Source: Pseudomonadales bacterium
Lineage (GTDB): Bacteria > Pseudomonadota > Gammaproteobacteria > Pseudomonadales > Azotimanducaceae
Length of the DNA: 12,310 bases
Direction of reading: 5' to 3'
NCBI GenBank assembly: GCA_022448765.1
Contig: JAKUTI010000062.1
Location: 1-12,310 of the forward strand
In this document: positions 1 through 5,600 of the stretch, in pieces
How the letters are laid out: each line of letters starts with the position of its first letter
How positions within the stretch are numbered: the first letter of the stretch is position 1
Made by a program: the position numbers and the translations under genes
Notes under the pieces: model-generated
The model's input: the letters and a program-made list of their open reading frames with translations, nothing else
What the model was told of the DNA's origin: nothing
Database searches by the model: none

Positions 1-366
1 CAGGTAACTCACCTTTGGATCGCCGCGGACGCAGGTCGCGTTGTGGATCGAGACGGTCTATCAAACCAGCTTGAGGGCGGGGCTGTACAGGCGCTGAGTT
101 GGTGCCTCAAAGAAGCCGTAGCCTTCGATGCCCAAGGCATCACCAGTCGCGATTGGGAAACGTATCCCATCCTTAGGTTCAGCGAAGTTCCCGTTATCGA
201 AACAGACATCATCGACCGTCCGGAACTCGAGTCCCTCGGCGCAGGTGAGGCAACACAGGGTCCAACATCCGGCGCACTCGCCAACGCAATCTATGCGGCA
301 ACCAGTATTCGGGCCAGAAACACGCCCTTCACACCCGAAAACTTACGCAAAGCTGCCGCCAATTAG
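1..366 (+). CDS. Xanthine dehydrogenase-family molybdopterin-binding subunit, C-terminal fragment (5' end outside window)
   Basis: The frame is open from the first base and ends with TAG at 364-366, so only the last 121 codons of a much larger gene are present. The fragment matches the C-terminus of the large Mo-pterin subunit of xanthine dehydrogenase/aldehyde oxidase-type hydroxylases (IorB or CoxL-like). Visible landmarks are AADAGRVVDRDG near the start, then QLEGGAVQALSW, then YPILRFSEVP, and finally GAGEATQGP followed by ALANAIYAAT. In this family the glutamate of the GxGE segment (here codon 247-249) is the catalytic base next to the Mo cofactor. The family inserts oxygen from water into aldehydes or N-heterocycles and needs partner 2Fe-2S and sometimes FAD subunits, which must lie to the left. 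The substrate cannot be told from this piece. The family call is firm, the subfamily is not. Confidence 0.88.
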   Translation, partial: QVTHLWIAADAGRVVDRDGLSNQLEGGAVQALSWCLKEAVAFDAQGITSRDWETYPILRFSEVPVIETDIIDRPELESLGAGEATQGPTSGALANAIYAATSIRARNTPFTPENLRKAAAN

Positions 367-429
367 CGCATCGCTAGCGCCCCATCAATCGTGTGCGTAG
401 CATGTCGGTTCGATCGGGTGGACAACAAC

Positions 430-1905
430 ATGACAACAATCAATACACGTCTTGGTGCAATTCAGGGTATTAGCAATAACGACGTCGATGTATTTCGTGG
501 TATTCGATTTGCCGAACCGCCCACCGGGACACGTCGCTTTCGTTCGCCTATCGCGGCGGAAGCGTGGCAGGGGACCTTCGACGCAACGGGCTGGGGTAAT
601 CGATCGTTGCAGGCACCTCCACAACAGTTCGACGTTCCAGAACAGGGCGAACTCAGCGAAGATTGCCTATTCTTGACCGTTTATACCCCGGCGGGTTCTA
701 GCACGCGGGAAGCGACCCGTCCGGTGCTCGTGTGGATTCATGGTGGCGCATTCATCATGGGATCGGGCAACGGATACGACGGCTCGGTGCTAGCAAATCA
801 AGGCGACGTTGTGGTTGTCACCGTCAACTACCGGCTTGGAATGCTCGGTTTCTTCGACCTGTCTGCGCTCGATCCAAGCTTCGCTGGCTCTGCGTCGAAT
901 GGTATTCGCGATCAAATCCTTGCTCTTGAGTGGGTACGCGACAACATCGCGGATTACGGTGGGGACGCCAATAACGTGACGATCTTCGGCGAATCCGCAG
1001 GGGGGGCCGCCGTCAACTGCATCCTAGCAGCACCGGAAGCGGACAACCTATACCACCGCGCCATCGCCCATAGCGGCGGAACGCCGTCAATGCCACCGCT
1101 TGATCGAACCAACGAATTAGCCGCCCACTTGAGCATTGATGCCAATGACTTGGTCAACGTTCTTGCCGGCATGACGGGTGAAGAAATTCTCGCGGTACAG
1201 ATGGCAACGGGTTTGGCCGGTGGCTCAGTGATCGACGGAACCGTCGTGACCCGCGCCACCCCCGTGGCGATGGCTGAACGCGGCACCAGCGGCGTGCCCT
1301 ACATCGCCGGTTCCAATCACGACGAAGGAACGCTTTTTACCATGATGTCGCAGGACACCGACTATGACAAAGTCATAGCGTCCATGGGCCACAACCTGGC
1401 GCGATCGACGCTCGACGGCGCGGATCCAACCGCGTACATCAACGCTTTAAGATCCGAATATCCCGACGCGACGGCCAAGGAAATCTACGAAACGATCTGG
1501 GTTGACATGTTTCGACGAGCGTCCATCAATAACGCGGAAGCTGCGAGCGCGGCCGGACCAGGTGGCTGGCTCTATCGCTTTGACCTGCGATCCAAATTGG
1601 CTGGTGGCGCACTCGGCGCGACCCATGCCTCCGAAATCGCCTTCACGTTCAACTCCTACGCCGCGGAAGAGATGCAAGGCATCGGTTTCCATGACCGTCG
1701 CGACCCCATTGTCAAACAATTAGCTCACGACTGGTCAAACACGGTTTTGGCGTTTGCCAAAACAGGCAACCCTAACAGTGGGGATCTGCCCCAATGGTCA
1801 CGTTACGAGAAGTCGTCCCGCCAGAGTCTAGTGCTCGATGCCGAATCTCGAATCGCGGGTACCGAACTCGATCAACACCATCGTGACCTCTGGGGCGATG
1901 TTTGA
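430..1905 (+). CDS. Type B carboxylesterase (PnbA-like)
   Basis: A 491-residue alpha/beta hydrolase of the carboxylesterase type B (COesterase) family, which cleaves carboxylic esters; about 490-500 residues is normal for the bacterial PnbA-like members. The oxyanion-hole motif HGGAF is at residues 104-108. The nucleophile elbow GESAGG carries Ser189. The acid is Glu299 in SNHDEGTLF and the base is His399 in ATHASEIAFTF, so the whole catalytic triad is intact. No signal peptide is visible, which suggests a cytoplasmic enzyme. The frame is open further up to an ATG at 391, but the 13 extra residues resemble nothing in the family. The ATG at 430 gives the usual start (TRLGAIQG, then VFRGIRFAEPP) and has GGTGG about 8 bases upstream. 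It starts 63 bases after the molybdenum subunit and may be co-transcribed. The natural substrate is unknown. Confidence 0.93.
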   Translation: MTTINTRLGAIQGISNNDVDVFRGIRFAEPPTGTRRFRSPIAAEAWQGTFDATGWGNRSLQAPPQQFDVPEQGELSEDCLFLTVYTPAGSSTREATRPVLVWIHGGAFIMGSGNGYDGSVLANQGDVVVVTVNYRLGMLGFFDLSALDPSFAGSASNGIRDQILALEWVRDNIADYGGDANNVTIFGESAGGAAVNCILAAPEADNLYHRAIAHSGGTPSMPPLDRTNELAAHLSIDANDLVNVLAGMTGEEILAVQMATGLAGGSVIDGTVVTRATPVAMAERGTSGVPYIAGSNHDEGTLFTMMSQDTDYDKVIASMGHNLARSTLDGADPTAYINALRSEYPDATAKEIYETIWVDMFRRASINNAEAASAAGPGGWLYRFDLRSKLAGGALGATHASEIAFTFNSYAAEEMQGIGFHDRRDPIVKQLAHDWSNTVLAFAKTGNPNSGDLPQWSRYEKSSRQSLVLDAESRIAGTELDQHHRDLWGDV

Positions 1906-1918
1906 CGGTCGTTTACGG

Positions 1919-2152
1919 CTAGTTTTTTTCGAAAACCGCGCCAGGCAATTGAAACAGCTCTTCCACACCGCACCCTAATTCCGCTGCCAACTTGAGCGCT
2001 AATGTGGTCGACGGTACAAACACCCCATTCTCAATCGTGTTGATGGTTTTACGGGAGACCAAGACTGCGGCCGCCAGCTGCGCTTGCGTCAACCCACTCG
2101 CCCTTCGTTGTTCGCGCAAGCGATTCACCAAGTCCTTATGGACTCCAGCCAT
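1919..2152 (-). CDS. Small XRE/Cro-type HTH transcriptional regulator
   Basis: A 77-residue protein consisting of almost nothing but an HTH_3 (XRE) domain. The helix-turn-helix runs from about residue 22 to 42 (LTQAQLAAAVLVSRKTINTIENG) with the usual PS after it. It ends in the typical LKLAAELGCGVEELFQL segment of the short YgzD-like repressors. The ATG overlaps the TGA of the upstream membrane-protein gene by one base (TGATG) and there is no Shine-Dalgarno of its own, so translational coupling is likely. Small regulators of this kind are commonly encoded beside a short multi-TM protein and usually repress their own operon; an inverted repeat over the operon promoter fits that. The stop lies 13 bases from the stop of the convergent esterase. 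The DNA-binding role is secure; the target and signal are inferred. Confidence 0.92.
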   Translation of the reverse strand: MAGVHKDLVNRLREQRRASGLTQAQLAAAVLVSRKTINTIENGVFVPSTTLALKLAAELGCGVEELFQLPGAVFEKN

Positions 2153-2571
2153 CAGCGACGTCCAAGAAAATCGAGGACGCAGAAGTACAGCAACGGAATA
2201 CCCACGCCAAATAATGGGATAGTCGCCGCAAACGTGGGGTTCACTGCGCCGTCGTTAACCGCCAAAACCACAAAATAAAGCGGTACCAGGACCAACACGA
2301 TCAAATAGAACCCGAATGCCGCGGTCCGGCGGGCTTCATCAACGAACAGCTCGTCGTTCAGAATCCGCCAGTTACGCCTGCCCCCTAGCCAAAAAGCGAT
2401 CAGACTCAACGCAATAAACGCGGGTCCGAGTAACATACCGATGATCCAAAACCCGGGTGGGAGCATTTCGGCCGCCCCAACCATCATTGACACACCCAAA
2501 ACGACGTATAGCACGCCGAAGAAAAGCGCGGTCACGTGGCGGACAACAGCTAAAGCATCTGCTGATATCAC
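2152..2571 (-). CDS. Four-TM membrane protein paired with XRE regulator
   Basis: A 139-residue integral membrane protein. Hydrophobic segments lie at about residues 13-33, 41-62, 84-105 and 115-135. A polar cytoplasmic-looking loop with GGRRNW and NDELFVDEARR separates the second and third. This architecture, together with the downstream XRE gene, resembles the small DUF2178-like proteins found beside XRE regulators, but I cannot assign a family with certainty. The start is GTG at 2571, supported by an AAGGG Shine-Dalgarno nine bases upstream. It is the first gene of a two-gene operon and shares the TGATG junction with the regulator. Possible roles are sensing membrane state and passing this to the regulator, or being the regulated product; neither can be read from the sequence. 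Confidence 0.85.
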   Translation of the reverse strand: MISADALAVVRHVTALFFGVLYVVLGVSMMVGAAEMLPPGFWIIGMLLGPAFIALSLIAFWLGGRRNWRILNDELFVDEARRTAAFGFYLIVLVLVPLYFVVLAVNDGAVNPTFAATIPLFGVGIPLLYFCVLDFLGRR

Positions 2572-2580
2572 GAATTGACG

Positions 2581-2585
2581 CCCTT
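2581..2585 (-). promoter_or_regulatory. Shine-Dalgarno fixing the GTG start of the four-TM gene
   Basis: Read on the minus strand this is AAGGG, nine bases before the GTG at 2571-2569. It is the only good ribosome-binding sequence near the start and supports GTG over any internal ATG. Confidence 0.6.
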
Positions 2586-2587
2586 AA

Positions 2588-2608
2588 GTAACGTTTAGGT
2601 TACGTTAC
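2588..2608. promoter_or_regulatory. Inverted repeat, probable operator of the XRE operon
   Basis: GTAACG at 2588-2593 is repeated in inverted orientation as CGTTAC at 2603-2608 with nine bases between. A further GTTAC at 2599-2603 overlaps the right arm. It lies between the predicted -10 element and the Shine-Dalgarno of the membrane protein/XRE operon, where a repressor would block transcription. That the adjacent XRE protein binds here is inference from position and symmetry. Confidence 0.5.
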
Positions 2609-2630
2609 GCCCTCCAGTGGGGGCCGTCAA
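2602..2630 (-). promoter_or_regulatory. Sigma-70-type promoter of the membrane protein/XRE operon
   Basis: On the minus strand TTGACG (2630-2625, five of six matches to the -35 consensus) is separated by exactly 17 bases from TAACGT (2607-2602). The latter keeps the three most conserved -10 positions (T, A and final T). Transcription would begin near 2595, about 25 bases before the GTG start. The -10 lies inside the inverted repeat at 2588-2608. Confidence 0.55.
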
Positions 2631-2733
2631 AACGTTGGCCCTTCGCTGGCTTCGACAGAAATCAAAGAAATTGGAACAAACGGGCTGAATCGCGCCAAAA
2701 TAGGGCCGAATGCATCCCGGAATTGATAACACG

Positions 2734-3711
2734 ATGCGCCGTACCGCAATCATTTCGTTGCATCTCGCGCTGCTAACCCTATTCGGCGCTTGCGGCGGTG
2801 GTTCCGGCGGCAACTCGAGTCAGACATCGGAAATCAGCGTCGCCACACCCACAGATACTTCAAATACCGAAACACCCGATGAATGTTTGGGTTCGGGGGC
2901 GCAACTCGACTGTACGTTTAACCACGACGGGATCGTGCGGGAGTACCTCCTCTATATCCCAGAGTCCTACGTGGGTAACGAATCGGTACCGCTGCTCTTT
3001 AATTTTCACGGCTACGGCAGCAGCGCGATAGGACAAATGAACTACGGCGACTTTCGTGTTCTAGCAGAAGAAGAGCAATTCATTCTTGTGGTTCCGCAGG
3101 GCACGCTCCTGGAAGATACCTCGCATTGGAACGTCGGGAGTTGGACCAACGCAAGTACCGCCGACGATGTCGGTTTCACGGCGGCTCTGATCGACAAGAT
3201 TGCCACCGACTACCTTATTGATTTGTCACGCGTCTACTCGACCGGCATGTCAAACGGCGGCTACATGAGCCATCAGCTGGCTTGTCTCTTAAGTGACGAC
3301 TTTGCGGCAATCGCGTCCGTGACCGGGTCTATGTCGCCAGAGAACTTCAACGCATGCGCTCCGACCCATGCGACATCCATTCTCCAGATTCACGGCACCG
3401 AAGACGCCGTCGTCCCTTACGCGGGCGCCAACTGGACGAAATCTATGGACGATGTCATGGACTACTGGAGCACTTACAACGGCTGCGATACCACGCCGTC
3501 AGTTACGGCGTTACCCGACACCAATGAAGATGGCACCGTCGCCGACCTTATCGCTTACAACAACTGCATCAATCGCGTCGATGTCCAACTTTACCGGATG
3601 AACGAGATGGGCCACACGTGGCCCGAGCCCAGTCGGGGTTGGGATATTAGTGGCGTCGACATTATCTGGCGCTTTCTTGCTCGGCACAGTCTCAATGGAC
3701 TCGTCGAATAA
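2734..3711 (+). CDS. Secreted lipoprotein esterase, LpqC / PHB-depolymerase-like
   Basis: A 325-residue exported alpha/beta hydrolase of the LpqC/poly(3-hydroxybutyrate) depolymerase and feruloyl esterase group. From the ATG at 2734 the protein begins with MRR, a hydrophobic stretch and the lipobox LFGAC. Cys20 would be lipidated, and a Gly/Ser-rich tether follows. The frame also has an ATG at 2710 with AGGG nearby, but that start puts eight residues in front of a textbook signal peptide, so 2734 is preferred. Catalytic features are NFHGYG (oxyanion side, His92), the elbow GMSNGG with Ser173, HGTEDAVVPY with Asp224, and GHTWP with His294, all in family order. Known members cleave short polyester or aromatic esters outside the cytoplasm. 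No substrate-binding or type-III-like linker domain is present, so a small soluble ester is as likely as a polymer. It stands alone, divergent from the XRE operon. Confidence 0.9.
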   Translation: MRRTAIISLHLALLTLFGACGGGSGGNSSQTSEISVATPTDTSNTETPDECLGSGAQLDCTFNHDGIVREYLLYIPESYVGNESVPLLFNFHGYGSSAIGQMNYGDFRVLAEEEQFILVVPQGTLLEDTSHWNVGSWTNASTADDVGFTAALIDKIATDYLIDLSRVYSTGMSNGGYMSHQLACLLSDDFAAIASVTGSMSPENFNACAPTHATSILQIHGTEDAVVPYAGANWTKSMDDVMDYWSTYNGCDTTPSVTALPDTNEDGTVADLIAYNNCINRVDVQLYRMNEMGHTWPEPSRGWDISGVDIIWRFLARHSLNGLVE

Positions 3712-3735
3712 CGATTGCATTCAACAGCCCGCTGA

Positions 3736-3756
3736 GGCAACAGCGTTTTGCTGGCC
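3736..3756. terminator. Possible stem-loop between convergent genes
   Basis: GGC and CAGC, separated by a two-base bulge, can pair with GCTGGCC across a GTTTT loop. The site lies 25 bases after the esterase stop and about 60 bases from the end of the convergent membrane-protein gene. No T-run follows on either strand, so an intrinsic terminator is only a weak suggestion. Confidence 0.22.
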
Positions 3757-3814
3757 GTCAACAGCCAACGATCCCAAAAGATTCATTACCTAGACGGCCG
3801 AATCGACAAGGAAC

Positions 3815-4441
3815 TCACCTCGACGATTTGCTGATAAGACGCGTTGGTGATGCCAAGAACTGCTCGTAAAGCGAACAGATCAGCAACGTGAAATAGGGCG
3901 TCGCCAGGAACGCCCAAAGAAACGCGAGAGGCCGAAATTTTGCGACCGCGATGGACACGATCAAGCTAAAAATCATCACCAAGGTCACGACTGAAAAATT
4001 GGTATCGGCATGTACGAGCTTTCGCGACAACGTAAACGACTCAATTACCTTGGTTTTTTTGTCAACCGCGTAGATCCAAACAAACGTCCAAACAATGCTC
4101 AGATAGAGCCCTGGAAGGACGAGTAACATGAAGCCGAAGACGGTCCCAATTGACTGCATGACCCATATGCCGAGCAGTTGCCGCCAACGGCCATTGATGA
4201 ACTCCACCTTAAGAAAGCGTCCAATGGCCTGATCTTGCCCTCGTATCGCCCGCAACATCGATTCAACGTAACCGCCAACAATGCCAGGCACTGCAACCAA
4301 CCCAACCACGGTAACCCCGCAAACCACGACGGCAACGAGAAAAAGCGCTGTATTGGCAAAGATAGTGAACGGCTTGTCCAGAAATGCCCTATACGCTTGC
4401 TGAAAGGCGACCTTGAGGACGTCGTCCGTCGTATGGCTCAC
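3815..4441 (-). CDS. Multi-pass inner-membrane protein, DUF975 / GDPD-membrane-domain-like
   Basis: A 208-residue hydrophobic protein. Probable membrane segments are at about residues 27-57, 90-126 (long enough for two passes broken by LPGLY) and 149-190 (probably two). A basic loop, LRAIRGQDQ to FINGRWRQLL, lies between the first and second hydrophobic blocks. The pattern of a GG(Y)xxSMLRAIRG loop, then LPGLYLSIVW, a charged VDKKTKVIESF segment and more hydrophobic helices resembles the DUF975 and glycerophosphodiester-phosphodiesterase membrane-domain proteins. This is recognition of architecture, not a firm family match. The start is GTG at 4441; a stop codon lies seven codons upstream in frame, and GTGGGA precedes the GTG. 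The gene is monocistronic, converges on the lipoprotein esterase and diverges from the exporter operon. Function unknown. Confidence 0.78.
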   Translation of the reverse strand: MSHTTDDVLKVAFQQAYRAFLDKPFTIFANTALFLVAVVVCGVTVVGLVAVPGIVGGYVESMLRAIRGQDQAIGRFLKVEFINGRWRQLLGIWVMQSIGTVFGFMLLVLPGLYLSIVWTFVWIYAVDKKTKVIESFTLSRKLVHADTNFSVVTLVMIFSLIVSIAVAKFRPLAFLWAFLATPYFTLLICSLYEQFLASPTRLISKSSR

Positions 4442-4513
4442 GATCCCACCACAACAACACTAGAAGGGACGCTCAATGCATCCCGACCCTGCTCAAAACC
4501 AATACGGGCGTCC

Positions 4514-4519
4514 ACTATA
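4514..4519 (-). promoter_or_regulatory. Possible -10 element for the 3815-4441 membrane protein
   Basis: Minus-strand TATAGT matches the -10 consensus at five of six positions and lies about 73 bases before the GTG start. No acceptable -35 is found 16-18 bases upstream, so this is only a candidate. Confidence 0.22.
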
Positions 4520-4635
4520 ACGCCGCCGCTTTAGGTAACCGCATCGTTTGGGTTTGGTACGGAATGTTCGTCCCGACCCATGACTTGAACGTTGTTCGTC
4601 CCACTTGGTGTCGAAGCATCCAACCTCGCTGCCGA

Positions 4636-4648
4636 TGTTGGGCCAACA
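4636..4648. repeat. Short perfect dyad (13 bases)
   Basis: TGTTGG and CCAACA flank a single central G, giving a perfect 13-base odd palindrome in the gene-free region. Its size and symmetry are those of a dimeric regulator site, but there is nothing else to support binding. Confidence 0.35.
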
Positions 4649-4758
4649 AACTAACGCCGACAGAGAGATCCGTCAAAAAATAGCGGACCCCAATAAACCG
4701 CGGGTGGGACACCGTGGAACAGGCACCAATCGGTACTGTGGCCCAATATTTGAGGGCT

Positions 4759-4787
4759 TTGTAACCAATAACTAGCGGACCTAAAAC
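4759..4787 (+). promoter_or_regulatory. Candidate promoter of the exporter operon
   Basis: TTGTAA (4759-4764) and TAAAAC (4782-4787) are 17 bases apart, each matching its consensus at four of six positions. The -10 half falls inside the left arm of the inverted repeat at 4779-4807. The match is moderate and could be chance in this AT-rich stretch. Confidence 0.28.
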
Positions 4788-4807
4788 GAAAAGAAGAGGT
4801 TTTAGGT
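4779..4807. repeat. Perfect 9-bp inverted repeat upstream of exporter operon
   Basis: ACCTAAAAC (4779-4787) and its exact reverse complement GTTTTAGGT (4799-4807) flank an all-purine 11-base spacer. It lies 58 bases before the ATPase start. As DNA it could be an operator overlapping the candidate -10; as RNA it could form a leader hairpin with a purine-rich loop. The symmetry is seen directly; the role is inferred. Confidence 0.5.
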
Positions 4808-4865
4808 AAGACCGATTAAACTATGCGGTTCGTACAAGCTAACTCGTTTTAGTTATAAGACGCTT

Positions 4866-5600
4866 ATGTCGACGCCGAATCCCAGCGCACCACCAAAATC
4901 GCCTCCGTCCGAAAAGGTGATCGACCTCCAGGCAATTAACAAGAATTACCGGATGGGGTCCGAAACCATTCACGCGCTCAACGACGTTGATTGTCGGATC
5001 AACGTCAACGAGTACGTGGCCATTATGGGTCCTTCGGGTTCCGGCAAATCGACCCTGATGAACATCATTGGCTGTTTGGACCGACCTTCCGAGGGGGAAT
5101 ATTGGCTCGCCGGCGAGAACGTATCCAAACTCAAGGACAACGCGCTTGCCCGGGTACGCAATCGGATGATCGGGTTCGTTTTTCAAACCTTCAACCTTTT
5201 GTCTAAATCGAACGCTTTGCAGAACGTCGAAACACCGTTGTTGTATAACGGTGTCGGGCGGCGCGAACGACGCAATCGAGCATTGCAAGCCCTGGAACGG
5301 GTTGGGCTCGGTGACCGCACGTTCCATAAACCAAGCGAATTGTCTGGAGGACAACGTCAACGGGTAGCTGTAGCCCGAGCACTCGTGAACGATCCAGCGA
5401 TCCTGCTGGCCGATGAACCAACAGGTAATCTCGATACGCGTACCGGCGAGGACATCATGGCGTTATTTGAAGAACTCTATGCTGCAGGACAGACCATTAT
5501 TCTCGTCACCCACGAGCCCGAAATTGCGGTGCGTGCAAAACGCCATATTCATCTTCGGGACGGCAAAGTGACTGAAGATTACCTAGTGGAGAACGCCTAG
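4866..5600 (+). CDS. ABC exporter ATPase, MacB/LolD-type
   Basis: A 244-residue nucleotide-binding subunit that powers the transporter encoded with it. All motifs are intact: Walker A GPSGSGKST at 55-63, Q-loop Gln107 in VFQTFNLL, signature LSGGQ at 159-163, Walker B ILLADEP with Asp183 and catalytic Glu184, D-loop TGNLD, and switch His216 in VTHEPE. NIIGCLDRPSEGEYW after Walker A and the FQTFNLL wording are characteristic of the MacB/LolD/FtsE-like group that works with FtsX-fold permeases. Residues 2-17 are a Pro/Ser-rich extension. The ATG at 4866 lacks a good Shine-Dalgarno. The stop overlaps the adaptor's GTG by one base (TAGTG), tying the two products together. In E. coli MacB the ATPase is fused to the permease; here they are separate genes. 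Confidence 0.95.
   Translation: MSTPNPSAPPKSPPSEKVIDLQAINKNYRMGSETIHALNDVDCRINVNEYVAIMGPSGSGKSTLMNIIGCLDRPSEGEYWLAGENVSKLKDNALARVRNRMIGFVFQTFNLLSKSNALQNVETPLLYNGVGRRERRNRALQALERVGLGDRTFHKPSELSGGQRQRVAVARALVNDPAILLADEPTGNLDTRTGEDIMALFEELYAAGQTIILVTHEPEIAVRAKRHIHLRDGKVTEDYLVENA

Larger units (their letters stand above)
4442..4865. other. Gene-free divergent intergenic region ahead of the exporter operon
   Basis: This 424-base stretch separates the minus-strand membrane protein from the exporter ATPase. I found no convincing coding frame: the open frames here lack ribosome-binding sites and their translations resemble nothing known. It holds two dyad symmetries (4636-4648 and 4779-4807), weak promoter-like sequences for both directions, and three copies of the heptamer CTAAAAC (4781-4787, and inverted at 4799-4805 and 4846-4852). 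No tRNA or recognised riboswitch pattern was seen. Confidence 0.6.

Noticed and set aside
391..429. Upstream ATG start for the carboxylesterase.
   Set aside because: The 13 added residues are unlike the family's N-terminus; the ATG at 430 gives the standard beginning.
1923..1929. T-run after the carboxylesterase as an intrinsic terminator.
   Set aside because: No stable hairpin precedes it, and the bases encode the end of the convergent XRE gene.
2595..2813. Minus-strand frame upstream of the four-TM gene.
   Set aside because: It overlaps the promoter region and the signal-peptide coding sequence of the lipoprotein esterase, and its translation shows no protein features.
4515..4712. A 65-codon minus-strand frame in the gene-free region.
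   Set aside because: No Shine-Dalgarno, no recognisable motif, and composition unlike a real protein.
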